A stretch of 64,000 nt of DNA from Manduca sexta (Eukaryota > Arthropoda > Insecta > Lepidoptera > Sphingidae). Positions within the stretch are counted from its first letter, which is position 1; the number at the start of each line of letters is the position of its first letter. Under the pieces are notes generated by a model. That model did not search any database and was not told the origin of the DNA. It saw only the letters and a list, made by a program, of their open reading frames with translations. Positions 55,381 to 64,000 of this stretch are shown in pieces. The position numbers and the translations under genes were made by a program. The DNA lies in the NCBI RefSeq assembly GCF_014839805.1, contig NC_051124.1, positions 6,758,001 to 6,822,000 of the forward strand, written 5' to 3'.

Positions 55381-57536
55381 CTACAAAAATATGTATGCAT
55401 GTATATTACATTCTTCATAATTATATTACAACTATGTACAATTTTAGTTACCACAACCCGGACTCTAATTTTGAACATGATTACACATTACCAAAAGTTT
55501 ATGGAATCCATAGCCTTCCTGAATTATACCAACTAAAATGTAAAGTAAAAGATAGTACAAGTATTGGTAGGTACTCGTTTTTTATTTGTTCGTATCTTTT
55601 TTATATCTCCATTGTAACTTAGTTAATTTAGTAATTTGTGGCGAAAGATAAAAAAAATATTAAATGAATATTAATTATCTAAATGAGTATTTTGTATAAT
55701 ATATGGTGCCTGAAGACCAGTGATATAAATTACCTCGAAGAGAGATGACATCCTAACTGCCTAGGATGAATAAATATCATCGGAAAAGAAATCGTGCAGA
55801 GGCACCAAGAAGATCCTAGATTTCTCTAATACCTAAGTCTTTTATTTTGTTTCAGGCGATACACAGACATATTAATTATATCCATACAAGTCCACTCCTT
55901 TTATTCCCGAAAGGGAAGACAACAACAACTGTAACAATTTCAGCATTAGTAGTAAGTCCTATAATGTGGTAAGGCCGAGCCCGACGCAACATCGGACACA
56001 AATTCTACACTTCGGAATATGCAGTAATAAATCCAATATTATCGAGCAATAGTATTAATTTCTTACCTCCCCCAGCTTCGAACCCGATACCTCAGAGCAA
56101 TAAGCAGTTGCATGGCGCACGCAATGCAACTACGCCACCAAGGCAGTAAATAAATGAATGGATTTTAAAAATCATTTTTTTTTCAAGTGAACTTGTTTGT
56201 CGGAACTTAAAATGCCAAAATCAAAGATCTGCTAATTCTTATGAAAATTAAACAAACAAATGGTAAATATAATATGCCGTTAATTTAACATTGTGTCTTT
56301 TTAATAGTTACCGTTTGAATAAAACTTCGAGTTGTCGATAACAGGATTTTATTTTAAAATTAATCAAAATGTCATTATTATACGACATTCTTTAATTTAT
56401 AATTAATGTCACTCATTATGGTAAACACAGTTGATGAATTCGTAGGATTTAAAAACATTTAGTCTTCGCTGATATTATTGTCATTTAATTTTACGAGAGT
56501 ACAATTTTTTAAAATTTTACTTCATATAAGAATTGAAAATGCGAGCCCAATGAACTTAACGCAATTACATATTATTATTTCATCATTAAATAGGCAAAAC
56601 GTGTATGTCGGCCTATGAAAAAAATTATAAAACCTGATTAACTCGATTCGTCTGTTTAATTTACTCAGTGTGATAATAAATACTCGTGTTATGTCAATAA
56701 TCATTAAACATTTCAAATACAGTCTGTTTGAAATATTGAATATTAAATCGTGCGATTCTTAGAAGAGCTGATGTTGTATAAGTTTATTTGTATTTTTGCG
56801 TATTTCAAATCGTATTACGAGTGACGAATATACAAGCAGGTAACATTTTGAACGACGGTAACATAATTTATTTTAAACGATAGTAATGAGCTTGATCCCG
56901 GATCAGAATTTCAAATACATTTTCCACTATAAATGTTTAATGAAGAACCAGGTCAACTTATCTATTGGGCTATTAGCGAAATTGTTGAATAGACATGACC
57001 AAATCTACCTACTAAATGAAGTACGAGTATGCGTAACATTACATTTGGCAATACTGATCACAGACATTAAAATGAACGCGAAATTTTTGGTTTCAAACAT
57101 TAACATTTTACATCCGCCAATTTGAAGACAAAAAATTTGAAGACGAGCTACAAACTAAATTACAAGTTATATTAATTTAGACATCACAATATTACACCTT
57201 ATATCTAAACGAAATGCACAAACAGTCGATTTACAAAAAAATATCAATAAAATACTTATATAAAAATATTGTATAACAAATAAGTAATGCGCGTAAAATA
57301 CATCTATCCCCGTGTTTTTTTTTTTCTTTAATATTTGTCATTTTAATATAATTTAAAATTTATCTCAGTAAGCACTCCATTTATGAGACATAATGATTAC
57401 GTAAATATGGGCAAGTCATAAAATATTCAATTAAAATTACACAATTAAGTAACTAGTGTCACCGAAAATATTATTATAAGCACGTTTTTAATTCGGACAC
57501 CATACAATTTACACGGAAATCTTCAATACCTAACCT
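55381..57536. other. Region between SLC17 genes 3 and 4
   Basis: Should contain the first exon and promoter of gene 3 and the 3' UTR of gene 4. I could not place a start exon: candidate minus-strand ATGs lack a donor in the phase required by the exon starting at 55380. A SINE family 2 copy lies at 55896-56147. The plus-strand frames at 55297, 55395 and 56886 are AT-rich and unsupported. Confidence 0.55.
55896..56147 (-). repeat. tRNA-derived SINE (family 2)
   Basis: On the minus strand it begins ACTGCCTTGGTGGCGTAGTT near 56147 and has a B-box-like GGTATCGGGTTCGAA around 56074-56090. It ends near CTTTCGGGAATAAAAGG at about 55900. It matches 27979-28231. Confidence 0.75.
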
Positions 57537-60500
57537 TTACTGATTCGTTATTACACTTAGGGATGTCTCTTTATTTTCCTTGGTTCCTCCGTTCTTCACG
57601 GAGATTCCATTGATTTCCTTAAGGTCATTGTTGGCATTTTTATCATCCTTACTTTCTCTGTCTTGATCAACGAAATTCCAGTCTTGTATGTTGCCAGTGC
57701 CAAAGAATATGAAAAATATTGCCGAAACAATATACACCGAAGCACCGACATAGAAAACTGGGCGCCAATTTTCAAAGCCAGACTGAAAATAACATTTACA
57801 GATTAAATTATAGGTACATATGGCCTTGTAGGTAAATCCACCTGCGGTCGAGCCCTTTTTGGACTTTATAATAAGTGTACCTCACAGCCCTACAAACGTA
57901 ATTTTGGTTGTATTTAGAAAATTATATCAATCAATATAAGACATGTTTATACCATTGTTCGTTGGACTCTATTGTCCAACTTACGGTAACGGTGCGGCCA
58001 AAACATGCCAGTTATCGACGTTTCGGTGTTTCGGAATGGTGACTTTGGGATATAGTCATATATTTATTCCATAAGTGCCATCATAAAACGTATACTTACA
58101 CCATTCCTCGTGAAGTACGCTGTAATCATAGGTGTAAAGAAGCCAGCCGTGCTACCGACGCAATTGGCAATTCCATACAAAGTTCCAGCGTAATTTGGCG
58201 CTAAATCTTGATGGTTTTGTAGATTTGTCAGCGTTGCCGCTCCGTTGAAACCCATCGACATTGTTATCAGGGTAACAGACAAAGCCGTCGAACATCCCGC
58301 GTACACTAACATCACTAATAACACTCCTGGCAAAATATGTGAGAATAAACAGAAGAACTTCCTTATAAATGTTGTTGACATCAATTTTCTTGCTAGAATG
58401 AAATCGCCAATAACTCCAAATATGGTAGCCATGAATAATCTTGCTAGATAAGGCAAAGCAGATATGACGCCGGTGGCGGATATATCAAAGCCCAAAACGC
58501 TTGCAACGAATTTCGGTCCAGCCGTCATTATGAAGTACAATCCCCAGAGATTTCCGTAATGTAGTATCACCATGGCAAGAAACGGGAAAGACTTAATAAT
58601 ATATTTGAACGGCGGCAAACCCTGGAGACAAAAATAGTTATGGTCATAATGTTCAGTTTTGATGTTATAATAATATTTGTTAATATCTGCGAAGGTCTTA
58701 TGACATAGTTAATTCGATATGATAAGCAAATACAATTTTGGGTGGGTATATGGTAAATATTTCACAAACTTATTTCAGAAAAAGGAAAGGGATTTACTTA
58801 AAACGATGTATTTGTAATTATTAGAGGCGCCTGAACAGATTCAGCGCTATAACACAAAATGTAGCACCTTATTGCGATTTTTGTACAACTTATTACAAAT
58901 ATTGACACACCTTTGATTTCTTGACCTTGTCTCCTAAAGCATCTAATATGTATGTTTTTTCTGCTTCAGTGATTCTTGGGTGTTCCCCAGGTGTATCCGC
59001 TACTAAGTACCACCAGAACCCACACCATACTAGAGTTAGTCCGGCTGGTACGTAAAAAGCTGATTCCCATCCGAATTTTTCCATTAACGGTCCAGTTAAT
59101 GACCACGTGACCACTGTTCCTAACGTTCCACCCATCATGGCACTCACGAACTTTCCTTTCTCGGCTGGCGGGGCCCATCGTGCCACCAATACATGTAACG
59201 CTGGATATATGAAACCCTGAAAATAGTTTAGATATATTTATAATAATAATATATATTTATAATGATACAGTAATTGAATTATTGCAAACCCACCTTCAAA
59301 GATACAAAACATGATAAAAAAAATCTAACGTTACGTACCCCAGCAAATCCGAGGAAGAATCGAGTTACGACCAAAGCCATATAATGCCAATTAGCTGCAA
59401 CAGGACTGAGTGCAGTCAATATGGCACTAGCAAATGATGTGAAAAGGACCACATATCTTGGACCCCATCTCTCGGCAGCCATGCCTCCCACGAGCGACGT
59501 CAAAGGATAGCACCAGAAATATGAGCCCAAGATCAGAGCTTGCTGGTCAGCATTCCAATCAAAAAGTGCACCTCCTGGAACCTAGATATTATTTTTTAGC
59601 ATCTTTTAAGTTTAAATGATCAAATTAATTTAGTAAGGCAAAGAATAGGGGCGTCATATTCATATAACAAAAAACTGGAGTCAAATATATATGACATCTT
59701 TGCTTCCTGCCTTATCCCACTCCAAAGAAAGTGGGTGTGGGCTTTGCAAGGCATTATTGCAGAAATTATTTTTACAACTGACTGTCTTGCCTGACCTCAA
59801 GCCCATCTGGAAAATCTAGTCTTAAGTAATTCGTGTTAACACTCGAATCGATCTTGAACTGGGGTTAAAACTCCGAATTAGGTTTTTTAGGTTTTAATTA
59901 GTGCTTATAGACCACTGTCAGGCCAAAAAAAAGTTAAAAAAATGGCTTGTTACATTTCGGACTGTCACTATCTAACAAAATAATCTGTAAGACTATAAGA
60001 ACTTATTATAAGGGCACAAAAAATAATACATAGTTTTTTAATTTATGACCATTAAACATGACGTCGCGTCGTGGTACTTCTTTTAATAGTTGTCTGACAG
60101 GATACAATCATAATTTTATCTTAAATTTACATATAATAAATAATAATTTTATTGTTCAAATAGAACTGTTGTATAAAAATACGATTAAAATAATTACGTG
60201 GAATAATAAATTAAATGGATGTTCGCCTTGGACATTTTTAAGTGTAAATTTAATTTACACAAATAATTTCCATTTTAATTTCCCGCTACCAAAACACCTA
60301 TATCACCCTAGCCCTATATGTGTACCTACATACAACGCCTACGAGTCGTCTACTAAAAAAGTTAAATTAAAACTTTTAATATCTCTCCTAAGGCGGCAAA
60401 TTACCAGGATTAAAATTGCCATTATGTTATTCTAGCACATGATCCATCCGTATGCCAAATTTTATATCTATACTATTATATAAAGCTGAAGAGTTTGTTT

Positions 60501-62296
60501 GTTTGTTTGTTTGTTTGTTTGTTTGTTTGAACGCGCTAATCTCAGGAACTACCGGTCCAAAGTGAAAAAATATTTTTGCTTTGGTTAGCCCTTTGTTCGT
60601 GGAGTGCTATAGGCAATATATCATCACGCTATACCCAATAGGAGCGGAGCAATAATGGCTAATCTCAGGAACTACCAGTTTCAACTGAAAAATTCGTTTT
60701 GTGTTGGATGGCCTTTTATTTGTGGGGTGCTATAGGCTGTATATCATCACGCTATGACCAATAGGAGCGGAGCAGTAATGAAACATGTTGGAAATACGGG
60801 ACAATTGATTAGTTTTGAGAGCTTCCGTTGCGTGCGCTGCGTAAACGGTTAAAGTTATGCAACAATGATGTATGACGGGATTGTTCCTCTTAAAAAGTTA
60901 TAAAAAAATATATTATAAAACAAAGTCCCCCGCTGCATCCGTCTGCCTGAACGTCTTAAACTCAAAAACTACCCAACGTATTAAGATGAAATTTGGTATG
61001 GAGACAGTTTGAAATCCTGGGAAGAACATAGGCTCCCGGGAAACTACTACTTTTATAATGGAAAACTTTAGCCTGAAAAACTTCATAACGCGGGCGGAGC
61101 CGCGAGCAAAAGCTAGTATAATATAAATCCTTTCAGCGGTTACTGCCTTTACTTCTAACATCTAATATTTTCATAAACATTCGCATTTAAGGTATGGTCA
61201 GTTTAAAAACAGTTTTGGTTACTAATAAAAATTTAGCGAAGTATTAGCATTGACGTATATTCTTCTTCTAAAACTATTTGTTCAAAATCTAAACTAAAAT
61301 GGCAACCAAAACGTCACTGTTATAGCCTATTAATTCACTCAAGTGACTTGTGTGAAGAGTTGTACTTATAATTTTACTCCTTTGATTGATATTTTTTATT
61401 CAAATCCAAGTTTACATTTAAACTCGAGTTCTTATATCATGAGCGCCACTCCTTACACAACCACAAGCTGTAAATATTGACCATACTAAAGTCAGTTTGA
61501 ATGGATATCAGTTCAAATCCGTTGAACACAGTGAATGTTCGGAACGCCAAATCTAGTACGTAGTATTATGGTATTAGGCTTTAAAAATCATGCTTAAAAA
61601 AATATTGCAAATCATTTAAAAATAATGTAGCCAAAAAATACTTGCATTTGAAATACCCTGTTCTCCCCTTTAATTTATTATACCAAATAATACAAGCAAG
61701 TAAATTCATAAAAAAGAATGAAACATTCGAAGAAAAGTAAAATATAATGTTTTGGTACCTGCCTAGGCGCCTCCCGAACATCGGCGATGTCCACGTGACG
61801 TAGGCTGCTATTTCTAACAACGTCATCCTTTGACCCACACTGAGACCGGACGCTGACATGAGACATACAACTTATTAGATACGCCAGGCGTTCGCGTGAC
61901 AATGCTTATCATGAAAATTGAGGGTACAAAAACGTCATTATAGCTATAAGGAATTTCGTATGCTACAAGTTTTTGAGATCTAACCAAAATTCATAAATGT
62001 ATCTTATTTCAATAGAACTTGTACAGAATGCAAAGAAACCGAACTAGTATATTTTATAATTTAATTATATTTTTCGGTATAATAGCTATTAAATGCGATA
62101 TCGAGTAAAGGTAATTAAAATCTAAGTTAGTTAAAATCCTTTTTAAGTTTATTATTATAAGTTAATCACTTAGAGTTGCGAGGAGCTTGAGGCACCATGG
62201 CGATCAGATTGAGGCTCAAGTTGACACGAAGCATGTAAGCCGCCCAACAGCTTGTGAACAACATGATCCACAAGTTGAAACGTACGGGAACAACAT
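57537..62296 (-). CDS. SLC17-type MFS transporter, gene 4 (first exon not found)
   Basis: Six coding exons on the minus strand: 62170-62296, 61759-61852, 59339-59581, 58911-59216, 58100-58621, 57537-57782; 1538 nt, about 512 aa, plus a missing short start exon. The first begins with 2 nt completing a phase-1 codon, exactly like exon 2 of gene 2, and is the same length (127 nt). The TM2-TM4 exon is also identical in length (243 nt), and the 522-nt exon equals two exons of gene 2 (221+301). Features: TM1 YMLRVNLSLNLIAMVP; loop with an RNSSLRH sequon; ILGSYFWCYPLTSLVGGMAA; WAPPAEKGKF; RITEAEKTYILDALGDKVKK; NHQDLAPNYAGTLYG; final FFIFFGTGNIQDWNF; and a longer Asp/Asn/Lys-rich tail. Introns corresponding to two in gene 2 (TM5 and mid TM8 region) are absent. 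It is an anion transporter of unknown substrate. The missing exon may lie beyond the window. Confidence 0.94.
60467..61116 (+). mobile_element. Helitron-like non-autonomous element (650 bp)
   Basis: Starts TCTATACTATTATATAAAGC after an A and ends AAAGCTAG before a T, with the subterminal hairpin CGCGGGCGGAGCCGCG. It contains internally repeated blocks (CTCAGGAACTACCRGT and ATCATCACGCTATRACCAAT each occur twice) and the GTTT microsatellite near its 5' end. It lies in the 2.2-kb intron of gene 4 between the loop exon and the TM2-TM4 exon. A decayed relative is at 23983. Confidence 0.75.
60492..60529. repeat. GTTT tetranucleotide microsatellite
   Basis: About nine GTTT units near the 5' end of the Helitron-like element. 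The same site in the copy at 23983 has only remnants, so the array expanded within this copy or its close relatives. Confidence 0.9.
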
Positions 62297-64000
62297 CTGC
62301 AACACAAGAAAAACAGTAAAAAAAAATGTTTGCAAAGTTATGCTTGATTTTTCCTTATTACGTATATTTTGGATAAAACGAAGAAATTACACCACTAGAC
62401 GACAAGTATTGCCGTTCACTGTGCTCGCAAAATCTTCCTGCTGTATCTAGTTCATAGTGAAATAGCAAAATTTTACTAAAAATGTATGCAAACTCTAATT
62501 AAAAATACTCCAAATGCATAGAAATAGGTATCTCTCGTCTCCAGTATATAGCATTCAAACCGGCTTTCGCGTGGAGTGACATAATACGCTGCCTGCATTC
62601 TCATATACGTAGAAATCAAATGGATAAACTAGAAATATTCATGTCAATTAACTAACTATACTATTTAATGTTTTTGATGTAAATTAATTCATTATACAGC
62701 GTCGATTTTTAACATAAGGTAGTAAGAAAAGCTACATAAATCCGTGTTGCTATAATAAATCTTTCTAAGGAAACTGTGCATTATTTTTGAAGATTTGTAT
62801 TTACAGATTCTGAATAAAGTATATAGTCAGCAAGAAAATGGGTAATTTATATAAAACCTTTTTTATGCCAAATAATCCAGTTCCTTATAAAGATTAAATG
62901 ACTCTACGGGAAGATTAGAGATTTTATTACTTTTAAGGTCAATTGAGAAAACCTTCTTCATACATTTTGTAGGAAATGTGAAACCTTATTGTGCTTTCAA
63001 ACATAACAACATTTTGTATTATCGTTGTAGTATCGGTGTGTGCTAATACCGACAAGTATTGTTGGCATATCTTATTTCCTGCTTTTATATTGTGTAGAAA
63101 TAAAAAAAAATACGATGCAATGAAAATTGCTACTGCATAGATTTAATTTTGTTGCAATGTAACCGAAACTTTTTTACAATAAATCATATACATTACACAG
63201 GTTTACTTTCTTATGAAAAGGAATAGACAGTTTCTATAATTAGCAACAAATGAAAGTAAAAGCAACAAATTCTAGTCTTGTCAAGATTTCCTTTCAAGTT
63301 ACGAGTTTACTTATAGTAAGTAGTTTTCCATCAACAATTTATGATACAAAAACAGACATGATATTTACTTATACAATAATGTTTCTAAATATAGACCTTT
63401 ATCGATGTAACTTAATAAATAAATAAATAAAACTTAAAATTTCTATACAGTTTTATAGCTTATTAATCATAAATATTGTGAATTGATAAGAATATGTCTT
63501 TTTGACATTTTTGTCTTCTGCTTATTAGAAAGATGATGAATTAGCCAACACACCTATGAAAGGGAGTTGATGAGATGCCCTAAAGCATCTACTAATTACT
63601 CCTTGAGTTATCTTTGAACCGGTCTCTACAAAAAATAACAGCAAAATTGTTACTTCTTTACATCTGTTATCGAGAGACAGTTCGATAGAACCAGGGTAAG
63701 AGATATTAAATGATAAATTTGAATATAGTACGACTTATTGAATAGAAAGACGACATTAAATTGAGAATAATATAAACTGTTACGATGATACTTAAAAACT
63801 AGTAATGACTTTTATATCATCTACTTCAATATTAAAAAAATCCTGAAGAAATAAATAAAAAATGTACTAACTTACTACAACTGGTTGTTTATTTAAAAAG
63901 TCGAGCTTAGTCATAATTTCGTACTAAAAATCAACATTATTATAGAAATAAACATAACCAAAAAATAGTACAACAAAAACCAAATTTCAAAATATTTTAT
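62297..64000. other. Upstream intron or flank of SLC17 gene 4
   Basis: By analogy with gene 2, this is the start of a first intron leading to a tiny first coding exon, which I could not find here. Sequence is AT-rich with a short AAAT-type microsatellite at about 63415-63431. No other gene, repeat family member or RNA gene is recognised. Confidence 0.5.

Noticed and set aside
60058..60435. 125-codon open frame on the plus strand
   Set aside because: It lies in an intron of gene 4, antisense. Composition is dominated by Asn, Ile, Leu and Lys as expected of AT-rich DNA. It has no domain, no splice partner and no similarity to anything in the window.
63876..63914. Candidate first exon for SLC17 gene 4 (ATG at 63914, GTAAGT donor)
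   Set aside because: It would code MTKLDFLNKQPVV and end in phase 0. The exon at 62296 needs a phase-1 partner, so the join breaks the frame. It could at most be part of an untranslated exon.

Overview
The window is nuclear DNA of a moth or butterfly (Lepidoptera). It is AT-rich, with short coding exons separated by GT-AG introns. It is crowded with tRNA-derived SINEs, Helitron-like elements ending in CTAG, hAT and Harbinger-type MITEs, and LINE tails that I recognise from memory as common in lepidopteran genomes. The species assignment is inference. The gene reconstructions rest on splice sites, matching reading phases and homology between genes inside the window.

The dominant feature is a cluster of four SLC17-type membrane transporter genes (major facilitator superfamily: sialin / vesicular glutamate transporter / insect 'putative inorganic phosphate cotransporter' type), all on the minus strand. 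From left to right: gene 1 (1-3227, 3' end outside the window), gene 2 (7794-32438, complete, 9 coding exons, about 504 aa, with a 10.4-kb first intron), gene 3 (50845-55380, very divergent, 10 coding exons found, first exon not found) and gene 4 (57537-62296, 6 coding exons found, first exon probably upstream). Genes 2 and 4 share exon lengths (127 and 243 nt) and intron phases, so they come from tandem duplication. Gene 3 has split and fused exons and low similarity but keeps an open frame throughout.

Between genes 2 and 3 lies a complete ATE1 gene (arginyl-tRNA--protein transferase; 40549-46782, minus, 8 coding exons, about 501 aa), the N-end-rule / N-degron enzyme. About 1.3 kb upstream of it, on the opposite strand, is a broken THAP zinc-finger gene (48126-about 48672).

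Introns and intergenic DNA carry most of the mobile sequence. It includes several elements with clear target-site duplications: a TAA-flanked Harbinger-type MITE, two hAT-type MITEs with 8-bp duplications, a chimeric SINE with an 11-bp duplication, and two Helitron-like elements inserted between A and T. There is also a near-perfect 140-bp hairpin inside an ATE1 intron.

I found no prokaryotic features, CRISPR array, rRNA or intact tRNA gene. No clearly new multi-gene system is visible. The most interesting items are the divergent SLC17 paralogue, the gene 1 copy apparently lacking its extracellular-loop exon, and the decayed THAP gene.
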